Positions 16,493-25,585 of a DNA stretch of 45,932 bases are shown piece by piece; the first letter of the stretch is position 1, and each line of letters opens with the position of its first letter. The notes beneath the pieces were generated by a model that saw only the letters and a list, made by a program, of their open reading frames with translations, searched no databases and was not told the DNA's origin. Source of the stretch: Treponema sp. (GTDB taxonomy: Bacteria; Spirochaetota; Spirochaetia; Treponematales; Breznakiellaceae); the NCBI GenBank assembly GCA_031282065.1, contig JAITEL010000018.1, positions 1 through 45,932 of the forward strand, in the 5' to 3' direction. The translations under genes were made by a program, and so were the position numbers.

Positions 16493-17158
16493 TCATCTTT
16501 CTTCCACAGGATACTCACGTTTTGTCATACCCAGTTGAGCCAGCACAGCTTCCAGTTGTCGCTCTACATACCCACTAAAAAAAGAGGATCCGAACCTGCC
16601 GTATCCTCTGTTAACTATGGTATACATATCGGCAGATTCCCCCAAATATTTAGCCGTGAATTCTCGCTGACTCCTGAAGCGCTGGATCAACTGGCCCCAA
16701 GGCAGCTTATCCCGTTTTCTGGCCCGTAAAAGCCGGGTAAGTACCGGGGCTTTCACCAGAATGATACCATCCAGATAGGTCCAGACAGAGGACCTATGGA
16801 GCAGGGCCGCATTGATCACGCAGGACCGGTCTCCTTGGCGGCGAATCCATGCTTCGGTTAAGCGGTTCGCCACAGGATGGACTATGGTTTCAAGCCAGGC
16901 CAAGGCCTCAGGGGAACGAAACACCCGGGCCCCCAGGAGTTTACGGTCTATGTTGCCGTCCTTTCCCAGAATCCCCCTTCCAAAGCGTTCAAGAATAGTC
17001 CCTTTCTCCAGTTCTATTCCCTGATGCCCCAGTGTATCTACATCCAGCACAGGAAAGCCCCGCTTTTCCAGGAGCTTGGCCACATGGTTCTTCCCCGCGC
17101 AATAGGTCCCGGTAAGGCCAATAATGAGGCGTGTAGTACCATTCGGTGTACCCTTCAT
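16493..17158 (-). CDS. coaE: Dephospho-CoA kinase
   Basis: A 221-residue protein that phosphorylates the 3'-OH of dephospho-CoA, the last step of coenzyme A synthesis. The P-loop is GLTGTYCAGKN (about residues 14-24), with Asn where most CoaE proteins have Ser or Thr after GK. DVD near residue 40, HPVANRL near 91 and the Arg-rich lid (LLRARKRDKL, RFRSQREF) fit the family. The length is slightly above the usual 200. ATG 17158 is preceded by AAGGAGAGG. It is divergent from the DUF4838-like gene and upstream of the SPOR-domain gene. Confidence 0.88.
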   Translation of the reverse strand: MKGTPNGTTRLIIGLTGTYCAGKNHVAKLLEKRGFPVLDVDTLGHQGIELEKGTILERFGRGILGKDGNIDRKLLGARVFRSPEALAWLETIVHPVANRLTEAWIRRQGDRSCVINAALLHRSSVWTYLDGIILVKAPVLTRLLRARKRDKLPWGQLIQRFRSQREFTAKYLGESADMYTIVNRGYGRFGSSFFSGYVERQLEAVLAQLGMTKREYPVEER

Positions 17159-17230
17159 GTCGTATCCTCTCCTTATATTATGCTGATTTTACCTCACATA
17201 CCATCATGCAACTTGTAATGATGAACTCCT

Positions 17231-17260
17231 TTGCATAATCTTAATAAAAGAGGGTATAGT
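17231..17260 (+). promoter_or_regulatory. Promoter abutting the DUF4838-like gene start
   Basis: TTGCAT at 17231-17236 and TATAGT at 17255-17260 are 18 bp apart. The expected start, about seven bases on, is within three bases of the ATG at 17270. Confidence 0.45.
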
Positions 17261-17269
17261 CTACAGTGA

Positions 17270-18442
17270 ATGAAGTTGTTACCTTTTGATGTTTCCAAAG
17301 AATGGGTGATTTATATTCCCGTAGGTATGCCTGTAGTTACAAAAAGTGCGGAAGAGGTATCCCATTATCTTAAGCTCCTGCGCAATCAATCCGGCCTTTC
17401 TCTCAAGCCTCCGCTGATCCGAGTGTGCGACACCCCCTCAGACCGTCTGCTTCCTCGGATACTCTTGCTCAGTGAAGGGAATAGCCGGGAACAAAGCGGG
17501 TTTTCCTGGCACATAGAGAAAAATCAGATAGAAATAGCCGGTGAATCGGATCGCGGGCTGTACAACGGGGTTTTTGATTTCCTTACTACCTTAGGGTTTA
17601 GTTGGCCGGAACCTGATAAAGAAGTGCTTCCTCCAGTCAATACGCGCAAGCCCCAGGAATACCTCCCCAAAGAAACCTATAGCTATCAGTATGCTCAGGG
17701 TCATACTATCCGCCGTCGTTTGCTTTTCGAGCGGAACCAGCCTTCCTCTACCTGGAAATCCTTAATTCTCTGGGCAGTCAGGAACCAGATTGATACCCTG
17801 GTCGTTTCCTTGTATGGAAGCCGGCTTAAAGGGAAAAGACAGCAGGAACCAGCAGGCCACCCTTTGATACGGTTCAGCCGTAAGCTGCGAGCTTATTATC
17901 ATGGCAAGGAAGAGGTCTTCGATCTCGCTGAAAAATACGCGCTTACTATAGAACGCGGTGGTTGGGATTTATCCCTCCTGGTACCACGGGGGTATTTTGG
18001 ATTTAACCGGGAAATATTCCGTATGGATTCAGGCAAACGGGACCGGAAATACAACTTCTGTCCGACTGCACCGGATACCCTGAGGCTCATAAGCCGGGAA
18101 GCGGAAAAGATCTTCCGTTCCCACCCAGAAACCCGGGTCTATCATCTGTGGCCTGACCGAGGCTACGAAAGGACGTGGTGTTCTTGTCCTACCTGCCGGG
18201 CCTTTACCTTGGAAGAACAAGGGCGTATTGCGGTTAATGCTGCCGCAGATGTCTTAGCCATGATAAATCCCAAGGGAATTATCTCCTTTTATGAACATGC
18301 TACCGGACGAGGGGACATAGCCCTGCGGCCTAATCTGTTTAGGATAAGCCGCCTGCCTGGAGAAGCGGGAGCCGAAGCAGACGGCTGGTTTTCCGCCACT
18401 CGGTTTAATCCACACCCGACTAAATCCATGAAGCATCTCTAG
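17270..18442 (+). CDS. DUF4838-like protein (glycoside-hydrolase-associated fold)
   Basis: A 390-residue protein without a signal peptide. The N-terminal third (SAEEVSHYLKLL ... GESDRGLYNGVFDFL) resembles the small alpha/beta domain that precedes catalytic barrels in GH20/GH67-type enzymes. The region around 300-340 (YHLWPDRGYERTWCSCPTC, then a helix) resembles the core of DUF4838 proteins, with its conserved Trp-Cys-x-Cys-x-x-Cys. A sugar-related role is plausible but not shown. It is shorter than most proteins of this type and may lack C-terminal domains. No Shine-Dalgarno site precedes ATG 17270, and a predicted promoter ends ten bases upstream, which suggests a leaderless message. Confidence 0.7.
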   Translation: MKLLPFDVSKEWVIYIPVGMPVVTKSAEEVSHYLKLLRNQSGLSLKPPLIRVCDTPSDRLLPRILLLSEGNSREQSGFSWHIEKNQIEIAGESDRGLYNGVFDFLTTLGFSWPEPDKEVLPPVNTRKPQEYLPKETYSYQYAQGHTIRRRLLFERNQPSSTWKSLILWAVRNQIDTLVVSLYGSRLKGKRQQEPAGHPLIRFSRKLRAYYHGKEEVFDLAEKYALTIERGGWDLSLLVPRGYFGFNREIFRMDSGKRDRKYNFCPTAPDTLRLISREAEKIFRSHPETRVYHLWPDRGYERTWCSCPTCRAFTLEEQGRIAVNAAADVLAMINPKGIISFYEHATGRGDIALRPNLFRISRLPGEAGAEADGWFSATRFNPHPTKSMKHL

Positions 18443-18542
18443 ATATGGATAGGGAATTGATGTTTTGCAAACAGAAGGTCTTGCGTTATGGTAGGAATGA
18501 AAACGATACATACGCTAACCTTGTGGAGGAGGAGTACCCCCG

Positions 18543-18572
18543 TTGAAAGTGCTCTTAACGCTTCTTTATAAT
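18543..18572 (+). promoter_or_regulatory. Promoter for rsgA and the genes after it
   Basis: TTGAAA at 18543-18548 and a perfect TATAAT at 18567-18572 are 18 bp apart. The expected start is near 18579. The close spacing of rsgA, mutS2, the helicase and the aminotransferase-like gene suggests it drives all four. Confidence 0.6.
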
Positions 18573-18614
18573 AAAGTATGGAATCCAGTATGATACAAGG
18601 TGTGCTTTAGACCG

Positions 18615-19604
18615 GTGAAGGGTCTGGTGATCTCCTCTTCCCGAACTATCTTTATGGTAAGACCGGATGCCTCTGGAAATGGCGGAAGGGACGACTTCCC
18701 GTGGGGTGAAACCCTAAGGCAACCTGTGGCATGCCGCATCAAGGGCAAGGTTCTTAAAGGTGTGGAGGGCTATGGTAATCCCTTAGTTCCTGGGGACCGG
18801 GTGTGTTTCGACCGGGAGCCCGGTCATCCGCACCGCGGCCTTATTCGGGACGTGGAAGAGCGGAAAACCCTGCTTACCCGATTTAACCGGCAAGGCCAGT
18901 CCTCTCAGATCTTGGCGGCCAACGTGGACCTGGTCTTGTGCGTTACTACCCCGGTTTCACCTCCTTTCAGGCCCCGTTTCCTTGACCGGGTTCTCCTGCA
19001 AGCGGATAAGGCGGGTATTCCCCCGGTAATTGTCTGTAACAAACAGGACCTCTGTGCAGGGGGAAGGGCGGATCCCGTCACCGAGGAGCGGCTCCGAGAT
19101 TGGAGCCGTATCGGGTATCCGGTGATCCGGGTTTCCGCCCGGACCGGAGAAGGCATGGAGGAACTGCAAGGCGCTATGGCACAGCGCTTTTCCGTACTTA
19201 TAGGCCAGTCAGGGGTGGGGAAGTCCAGCCTCATCAATGCCTTGGTTCCCGGTTTGTACATGAGGGTGGGTTCCCTCAATGAAAAATACGACCGGGGAAA
19301 CCACACCACCTCCATGTCGGTCCTGCTGGAGATTCCCAGTCTTGGGGCGGGAACCGGAATCATTGATACCCCTGGTATGCGGGGTTTTCTCCCAGACCGC
19401 CTAGAGGCAGAGGAGCTCCTCTTCTATATGCGGGAATTTGCTCCCTTAGCGGGAACATGTACCTATGGACTGTCTTGTTCTCACCGAAGCGAAGCAGGCT
19501 GTAAGATCCGAGAGGCGGTGAGCAGCGGCCTTATCCATGAAGACCGGTATGAGAATTTTCTGCGGATCCACGAGGAACTGACGGGCTTAGGCTATGGTGT
19601 CTAA
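18615..19604 (+). CDS. rsgA: Ribosome small-subunit-dependent GTPase A
   Basis: A 329-residue circularly permuted GTPase that checks 30S subunit maturation. The N-terminal OB-fold begins VKGLVISSS. The GTPase motifs run in permuted order: NKQD (near 140), P-loop GQSGVGKSSLIN (near 196) and DTPG (near 250). The C-terminal zinc knuckle has the Cys-x4-Cys-x-His-x5-Cys pattern (CTYGLSCSHRSEAGC, about 280-295). GTG 18615 gives the family-like start fM-KGLV. GTG 18600 is the alternative, and neither has a well-spaced Shine-Dalgarno site. mutS2 starts 37 bp after the stop. Confidence 0.95.
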   Translation: MKGLVISSSRTIFMVRPDASGNGGRDDFPWGETLRQPVACRIKGKVLKGVEGYGNPLVPGDRVCFDREPGHPHRGLIRDVEERKTLLTRFNRQGQSSQILAANVDLVLCVTTPVSPPFRPRFLDRVLLQADKAGIPPVIVCNKQDLCAGGRADPVTEERLRDWSRIGYPVIRVSARTGEGMEELQGAMAQRFSVLIGQSGVGKSSLINALVPGLYMRVGSLNEKYDRGNHTTSMSVLLEIPSLGAGTGIIDTPGMRGFLPDRLEAEELLFYMREFAPLAGTCTYGLSCSHRSEAGCKIREAVSSGLIHEDRYENFLRIHEELTGLGYGV

Positions 19605-19641
19605 GAGGGTGTCATGAGGAAGGTTCCGCTCATACTGTACT

Positions 19642-22047
19642 ATGCATGAAAAAACCCTAAAACTGCTGGAATTTGACATCCTTCGTCAGAGGGTAGCCCA
19701 AGGAGCCCGCAATGCAGAAGCAGCCCGCAGGATCCTGCAGGACCTTCCGCTCTGGGATCCCCAGGAACTAGGCACCCTCAAGCGCCTGGTGGCGGCGGTT
19801 TGGGATCGCCTTGCCTCAGGGGATCCCGAGCCGCAGGAGCCCCTGCCGGATATAAGCCTCCTGGTCACCAAACTAGGCGTGGCAGGAAGCAGTCTGAGCC
19901 TGGAGGAAGCCTATGCCCTGGGGGTTTTTATCGACCGGGGGGAAGCCTTAAAACAATGGCTCTTGGCCAGGGCATCCCAGGGAGCAGAACAGCAGCCCCT
20001 GCAGAGTCTGGTACAGGCCCTGCCTGATGGCAGTCCCCTTTCCCGTGAGGTCTTTCGGGTGCTTGATAACACCGGGAAGATCCGGGATCTCCCGGTATTA
20101 CGGGAAATACGCCAGCGGATCGGTGCCCTAACCAGGGAGCGGGAAGCCCTGATTACCCGGTATGTCCAGGCTGAAGACACCCGGTATATGCTCCAGTCAT
20201 CGGTCCCATCCCAGCGGGATGGCCGCATGGTCTTGGCGGTAAAGGCCAAGTTCCGGGGCCGGATCAGGGGCATTGTGCATGAGGTTTCTGCCACCGGACA
20301 GACCCTCTTCATAGAACCGGGGGACGTGGTAGAAAAGAACAACGAACTGTTCATGGAGACTCAGCGGCTTGAAGGGGAGATTCGCCGGATCTTTCGGGAA
20401 ATGACCGCTCGTATTGCCCTGCAGCGGCAGGTTCTGGAAGCCTTTCACGAGGGGATCCTCCGCCTGGAGACCATCCGGGCCCGGGCGCGGTATTCCTGGG
20501 AAACCCAGGGGCATTTTGCCCAGGGGGAAGATGGCGCCTTTGGATGGAGCCAAAGCATACGGCTCAAGCAGGCCCGTCACCCCCTTTTAGGCTCTCATGG
20601 GGTGTCCATTGATTTTGTCCTGGAAGGGCTTACCCGGGGGGTGATCATCACCGGGCCAAATACCGGGGGGAAAACCGTAAGCCTCAAGACCCTGGGGCTG
20701 TTTGTCCTGATGAACCAATTCGGCCTTGCCTTGCCTGCCGCTCCGGGAACACTGCTCCCCTTCTGTGACGGCGTGTATGCGGATATAGGGGATGAGCAGT
20801 CCCTGAGCCGGTCCCTTTCAACCTTCTCCGCTCATATGAGCACCATAGCGGCTATCATCGCTCATTCTACGGAACAGTCCCTGGTCCTTTTAGATGAACT
20901 GGGCTCGGGTACAGACCCGGAAGAAGGGAGCGCCCTTGCTATGGCTATCCTGGATCACCTCATGGAGAAACGGGCGAGGATCATCGTTACCACCCACCAG
21001 GGGAGCCTTAAGCATTACGGGTATACCCAGGAACAGGTGGAAAATGCGTCGGTGGAATTCGATGCAGCTACCTTGTCCCCTACCTATCGCATACTCATGG
21101 GGGTTCCGGGAGAAAGCCGGGCCCTGGATATGGCCGCCCGAAACGGCATACCCCCGTGTATCATTCAGCGGGCCCGGTCTTACCTTCAAGACAAAGGCGC
21201 GGATGTATCTGCCCTCATCCAGGGGCTGAGCTTGAAATATCAGGAGCTGCATATCGCCCGGGAACTGAACCGGAAAGAGGAAGAGCGGCTTAAGGAGGAA
21301 GCCCGTAAGGCGGATCTTCGGGAACTGCGGCTGCGGCAGCAGGAAGAGGAACTCAAAGCCCAAGCCGTAGGGAAGCTGCAAAGGCTCCTGGAGGAAAGCC
21401 GGAAGACCCTGGAGAATCTGGTCCGGGAGGTAAAAGAAGGGGAATTAAGCCGGGAAAAGACGGTGAAGGTGAAGGCATTTCTCCATGACCTGGAAACCAC
21501 CGTAGCCGAGGAGGACAGGGCCGTGCTGGAAGACGCAGACGCGCTGGTGCAAGCCGTCCTTGCAGGGGAACAGAAAGCAGGCGGGCCCCCGCGCTTTCCC
21601 ATAAAGCCCGGAACCCTGGTACGGGCCGGGAAATACCAACACCCGGGCCGGGTGTTTCGGGCGGGCAAAACCGGGTTCTGGGTGGTGGAAATAGGTTCCC
21701 TGAAGATGACCTTCCCTGAACAGGACCTGTACCCGTTCCCGGCTTCTGAGGGGCAAGAAAAACCAGTCATAGCCCTGCCGGAGCTGGTTTCAGCAGTGAA
21801 ACCCCAGCTTGAGCTCAGTGTACGAGGCCTGCACCTTGAGGAGGCCCTGGAGGCCTTACAACGGCAGATCGATGCGGCGGTCTTATCGGGTTTACGGGAA
21901 TTCTCGGTGATTCACGGGAAAGGGGAGGGGGTTCTCCGGCAGGGGGTCCATGCCTTCCTCAAGGAGCAGCCCCAGGTGGCGGCGTATTATTTTTCCCGGC
22001 CTGAGTTAGGCGGCTTTGGCCGGACTGAGGTGGTAATGAAATGTTAG
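19642..22047 (+). CDS. mutS2: Endonuclease MutS2
   Basis: An 801-residue MutS2 protein. It has the core/lever region, the ATPase domain with Walker A TGPNTGGKTVSLKTLG (near 337), DELGSGTDPEEGSALA as Walker B and signature, and TTHQGSLK. A long charged coiled coil follows (about 520-620). The C-terminal Smr nuclease domain begins at SVRGLHLEEALEAL near 730 and contains IHGKGEG. MutS2 proteins act on recombination intermediates and, in some bacteria, rescue collided ribosomes; they are not mismatch-repair MutS. ATG 19642 has no strong Shine-Dalgarno site nearby. The stop overlaps the next gene start by 7 bp, so translation is probably coupled to the helicase. Confidence 0.96.
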   Translation: MHEKTLKLLEFDILRQRVAQGARNAEAARRILQDLPLWDPQELGTLKRLVAAVWDRLASGDPEPQEPLPDISLLVTKLGVAGSSLSLEEAYALGVFIDRGEALKQWLLARASQGAEQQPLQSLVQALPDGSPLSREVFRVLDNTGKIRDLPVLREIRQRIGALTREREALITRYVQAEDTRYMLQSSVPSQRDGRMVLAVKAKFRGRIRGIVHEVSATGQTLFIEPGDVVEKNNELFMETQRLEGEIRRIFREMTARIALQRQVLEAFHEGILRLETIRARARYSWETQGHFAQGEDGAFGWSQSIRLKQARHPLLGSHGVSIDFVLEGLTRGVIITGPNTGGKTVSLKTLGLFVLMNQFGLALPAAPGTLLPFCDGVYADIGDEQSLSRSLSTFSAHMSTIAAIIAHSTEQSLVLLDELGSGTDPEEGSALAMAILDHLMEKRARIIVTTHQGSLKHYGYTQEQVENASVEFDAATLSPTYRILMGVPGESRALDMAARNGIPPCIIQRARSYLQDKGADVSALIQGLSLKYQELHIARELNRKEEERLKEEARKADLRELRLRQQEEELKAQAVGKLQRLLEESRKTLENLVREVKEGELSREKTVKVKAFLHDLETTVAEEDRAVLEDADALVQAVLAGEQKAGGPPRFPIKPGTLVRAGKYQHPGRVFRAGKTGFWVVEIGSLKMTFPEQDLYPFPASEGQEKPVIALPELVSAVKPQLELSVRGLHLEEALEALQRQIDAAVLSGLREFSVIHGKGEGVLRQGVHAFLKEQPQVAAYYFSRPELGGFGRTEVVMKC

Positions 22048-24362
22048 ACCAAATCAATGGCGATGCTGAGGGGAGAAAAGCGGATGTCCTGAGCCAGGAA
22101 GAAAGCCTGCCCCCATATCTTCAAGCCCTTAATCCAGAACAGCAGGAAGCGGTGTTCCACCGGGGAACGCCTTTGCTTATCCTGGCAGGCGCAGGCTCCG
22201 GTAAGACGCGGGTTATCACCACCAAGATAGCCTATCTGATTCGGGAACAAGGGATGGATCCCCGGTCTATTTTGGCGGTAACCTTCACCAACAAGGCGGC
22301 CCGGGAAATGGCGGAACGGGCACGGCTGATTGATGAACGGGCCGCCTATGCCATGCTGCGGACCTTTCATTCCTTTGGCGCCTGGTTCCTCCGGCGTAAC
22401 GGGGCGCTCCTGGGCCTTAATACGGGCTTTACCATTTATGATGACGATGCCATGCGGTCCCTCCTGGTCACCCTCATGGAGGGGGCCTCCCTGGCTGAGA
22501 TCAAAGAGGCCGCCCAGGGTATTGCCCGGGCTAAAGACTTTTTTCTCTTCCCCGATCAGCCGGAACTGTCCTTCATAAACCCGCGGGAGTCCTTTCGCAG
22601 GCTGTATGCCCGGTATGAGGAACGGCTGCACCAGATCGGTAATGTGGACTTCGGGGACCTCATCAAGAAGCCCGTGGAAATCTTGCGAAGCCACCCGGAG
22701 GTGGCTTCGCGTTTTCGCAACCGGTTCCGGGTGATCCTGGTGGATGAGTACCAGGATGCCAATATCGCCCAGTTTGAACTGCTCAAGGAACTGAGCGGCC
22801 CGGAAACCTATGTATGCGTGGTAGGGGATGACGACCAGTCCATCTATGGGTTCCGGGGGGCGGAGGTACGGAATATCCTGGAATTTCCCGAGCGTTTTCC
22901 CGGAACCCGTATCATCCGGCTGGAACGGAATTACCGGTCCACTGCCCCTATCCTGCAGATCGCCTCTTCGGTGGTGAGCCACAACCAAGGCCGCCTGGGG
23001 AAGACCCTCAGGGCTGAACGGGGAAAGGGGAAGAAGCCGGTCCTGGCCTTCCTGCCAAACCAGGATGCAGAGGCGGCTTTTTGCGCGGACATTATCGAGC
23101 AATCGGTGCACCCCCGGAATACCCCTAAAAAGGCCCCCCTCAGGCAGGCCTCCTATGCGGATTGGGCGGTCCTGTACAGGACCCATGCCCAATCCCTGGG
23201 TTTTGAAACGGAATTCCTGCGCCGGGGCATCCCCTACCGGGTGGTGGGGTCCCTTAAGTTTTATGAGCGGGAAGAGGTGAAGGATGCCCTGGCCCTGCTT
23301 TCCTTCCTGGTCAATCCTCGGGATGAGATCGCCTTTCGCCGGGTGGTGAATAAGCCCGCCCGGGGGGTGGGACCGGTTACGGTGGATCGTATTGTACGAG
23401 AAGCCCTGAGCGTCCCTGAAGCCGGCGGGAATCTCCATACCGCAGCCCGGAATCTCATGCCCGCCCTCTCCGGCAAGGCCCGTTCCGGGATAGAGCGTTT
23501 TCTCACGGCCATTGAAAAGGGACGGGCCCTGCTGGAGAGAGGCAGCGCCGGCGGCTTAGAGGGGGAAGCGCTGCGGCCTGACCAGGATCGGGAAGAAGGG
23601 ACCGTCCATGCCGGCGAAGGGCTTTCGGTGTGTATGGTGTATCTTGTCCGGGAGACGGGCATCCTCGACTATCACCGGACCCACGATACCATCACGGGGA
23701 ATCAGCGGGTGAGTAACCTCCAGGAATTGGCCAATGCCGGGAGTCTCTATGCCCCAAGCTTGCGGGGACTGCTGGAATTTCTGGAACACCTTGAGCTGGA
23801 TCGCTCCCTGGAAGACGCCGGCGCACCAGAGGGCACGCAGGACAGGGTTACCCTCATTACCCTCCATACTACCAAGGGCCTGGAATTCCCGCGGGTCATC
23901 ATAACCGGTATGGAACAGGGGGTATTCCCCCGGAATGACAAAAAAGGAGAAAACCTGGAAGAGGAACGGCGGCTTTTTTACGTGGGCGCCACCCGGGCCA
24001 TGGATGAATTATACCTCAGTTCCTGTATACAGCGGCGTATGTATGGCCGGACCAGCCTTATGGAACCTTCCCTGTTTCTCATGGAACTCGACAGGACCTG
24101 CCTTCGGGTTATCGGTGCTCCTCCCCTGGGCTATGCCCCCCGCAAACCTTCCCGGCCGCCGGAGGCGGCGCACCGCGCTCCCGGCTACTGGGATGTGGGG
24201 GACCGGCTTTTCCATGATGATCAGGGATACGGTTCGGTGGTGGAGGTTCAGGATACCTCCGAAGGAGCGCTCATCCGGGTTTGTTTTGATACGGGTAAAG
24301 AAATGCGCTTTCTCAGCCTTAAACAACAGAAAAGGATAACGAAAATCTATGAAGACCGATGA
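22041..24362 (+). CDS. pcrA: UvrD/PcrA-type superfamily 1 DNA helicase
   Basis: A 773-residue SF1A 3'-5' helicase. All motifs are present in order: LILAGAGSGKTRVITTK (I, near 50), TFTNKAAREMAER (Ia), LVDEYQDAN (II), VVGDDDQSIYGFRGA (III), LERNYRST (IV), TLHTTKGLEFPRV (V) and RRLFYVGATRAMDELYL (VI). The C-terminal 60 residues resemble the PcrA/UvrD tail. It would unwind DNA in repair and replication restart. The start is set by GAGGTGG seven bases upstream and by the 7-bp overlap with mutS2. A 14-bp overlap links it to the next gene. Rep is a possible alternative name. Confidence 0.95.
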   Translation: MLDQINGDAEGRKADVLSQEESLPPYLQALNPEQQEAVFHRGTPLLILAGAGSGKTRVITTKIAYLIREQGMDPRSILAVTFTNKAAREMAERARLIDERAAYAMLRTFHSFGAWFLRRNGALLGLNTGFTIYDDDAMRSLLVTLMEGASLAEIKEAAQGIARAKDFFLFPDQPELSFINPRESFRRLYARYEERLHQIGNVDFGDLIKKPVEILRSHPEVASRFRNRFRVILVDEYQDANIAQFELLKELSGPETYVCVVGDDDQSIYGFRGAEVRNILEFPERFPGTRIIRLERNYRSTAPILQIASSVVSHNQGRLGKTLRAERGKGKKPVLAFLPNQDAEAAFCADIIEQSVHPRNTPKKAPLRQASYADWAVLYRTHAQSLGFETEFLRRGIPYRVVGSLKFYEREEVKDALALLSFLVNPRDEIAFRRVVNKPARGVGPVTVDRIVREALSVPEAGGNLHTAARNLMPALSGKARSGIERFLTAIEKGRALLERGSAGGLEGEALRPDQDREEGTVHAGEGLSVCMVYLVRETGILDYHRTHDTITGNQRVSNLQELANAGSLYAPSLRGLLEFLEHLELDRSLEDAGAPEGTQDRVTLITLHTTKGLEFPRVIITGMEQGVFPRNDKKGENLEEERRLFYVGATRAMDELYLSSCIQRRMYGRTSLMEPSLFLMELDRTCLRVIGAPPLGYAPRKPSRPPEAAHRAPGYWDVGDRLFHDDQGYGSVVEVQDTSEGALIRVCFDTGKEMRFLSLKQQKRITKIYEDR

Positions 24363-25194
24363 GTTTACCGGTACCGCTTCCCTGCGCTTACGGCAGGTGC
24401 CGGCGGTCCTGCGGGCCCGGGGTTTTTACCTCTATACCCAGGGGGGAAGGCGTTTGGTGGATCTCTGGCAATACGGCGGAGCGGCGGTCCTCGGGCATAC
24501 CCCCAGGTCGGTGCTCAGGGCGATCAAGAACAGTGCATCTCGGGGGCTGTTCGCTCCCTTTCCCCATACGCTGGAACACCGCTTCGCCAGGGCCCTTTCC
24601 CGGCTTTTTCCCGGGACCTCCTGCAGGGTCTATACGGATGAAGGGTCCCTCCGGCGGGCCCTGGAGCGCGCGGGGTTTGCCCGTGAGGCAAAGGCCCCCT
24701 TCCCGGATCCCGCAGCAGGCCCTTCTTCCGGGGAGGCCCTGTCCCTGTGGCGGCCCTTCCTTCCCTTAGAAGCAGAGAGCCCTCAGCCCCTGCTGCGGCT
24801 TCCCGTGCTGCCCTGGGCGCTTGCTCCCCGGGCCGTGGTTTTTGAGCAAGCCCTGGAGCCAGGAGCCCTGGGGCTTCCTCCTTCGGACCTGCTCCCGCCG
24901 GTGCTCCTGGCAGGAAGCGCCCGGGCCGTCTACGATCTGTGCGCCGGGCCGCCGCGGGAAGCGGGGAACTTTCCGCGGCTCCGCCGGGCCTTGGCTGAGG
25001 GTATATGGCGCCAGCGGGGTATCTATCTCCAGCATGAAACGGCCCTGGATGAGCACGCCTATACCGTGCTGTTCCTTAGGTTCCTTGAAGCAGGCTTCCT
25101 GCTTCCCCCCGGCAGGAAGGAGCCCCTGATACTGCCGGGGGCGCTTTCCAAAGGCGAAGAGGCAAAGCTTGCCGCACTGCTGCAGCTCCCCTGA
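24349..25194 (+). CDS. Shrunken class III aminotransferase-like protein, no catalytic core
   Basis: A 281-residue protein. Its first 100 residues follow the class III aminotransferase / glutamate-1-semialdehyde aminomutase pattern: RARGFYLYTQGGRRLVDLWQ, GAAVLGHTPRSVLRAIK, then LFPGTSCRVYTDEGS where SGTEA is usual. The last 40 (FLEAGFLLPP ... LSKGEEAKLAALL) recall the C-terminal subdomain. The roughly 150 residues that carry the cofactor aspartate and Schiff-base lysine are missing and replaced by Ala/Pro/Arg-rich sequence. It is therefore unlikely to be a PLP enzyme. The frame is intact and it overlaps the helicase gene by 14 bp, so it is probably expressed. Function unknown; a decayed gene that still reads through is the alternative. 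Confidence 0.65.
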   Translation: MKTDEFTGTASLRLRQVPAVLRARGFYLYTQGGRRLVDLWQYGGAAVLGHTPRSVLRAIKNSASRGLFAPFPHTLEHRFARALSRLFPGTSCRVYTDEGSLRRALERAGFAREAKAPFPDPAAGPSSGEALSLWRPFLPLEAESPQPLLRLPVLPWALAPRAVVFEQALEPGALGLPPSDLLPPVLLAGSARAVYDLCAGPPREAGNFPRLRRALAEGIWRQRGIYLQHETALDEHAYTVLFLRFLEAGFLLPPGRKEPLILPGALSKGEEAKLAALLQLP

Positions 25195-25585
25195 GGGGAC
25201 CGGGAGGAAGCGGGGAAGGAGGTATACAAAAAAAAGCGGACGGTGCTTCCACGGTGGTTTTTCGCCGCCGCTCCGCTCCTCAAGGGTATCCGCCAGGTTC
25301 CTGAAGATCACCGTCTTTTACCGGGATGGAACCGCTGCCATGCGCTCCGTATCCGTCTCAATACGTGGGATAATCCGGTTCACGGTACCGCCTTGTGCCG
25401 GGTTCCCCATGCTGCGCGGCTCACCTCTCTTATGGTAAAACCAAGCGCCATAAAGAGCTTCCCGGCGTAAAAATACCGGTACCGCCTACAGCGGCAAGGA
25501 GCGCTCTGTATCCTTATACAAAGCTGACAATAGTCTTTGCATATGCTAGGCTCAGACAGGGGCATCCCCTTGCAGGAGCAGTATC
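25195..25585. other. Gene-free stretch between the aminotransferase-like and PAP2-like genes
   Basis: About 390 bp with several short open frames but no start site or protein similarity I would trust. An A run at 25228-25235 and a weak CTGACA / TAGGCT pair around 25524-25552 are the only signals, and neither is convincing. Confidence 0.4.

Noticed and set aside
22044-23438. A 464-codon frame antisense to the helicase gene
   Set aside because: High-GC coding strands keep antisense frames open. The sense strand holds every SF1 helicase motif.
25228-25260. Terminator after the aminotransferase-like gene
   Set aside because: There is an A run but no stable stem of the right polarity next to it.
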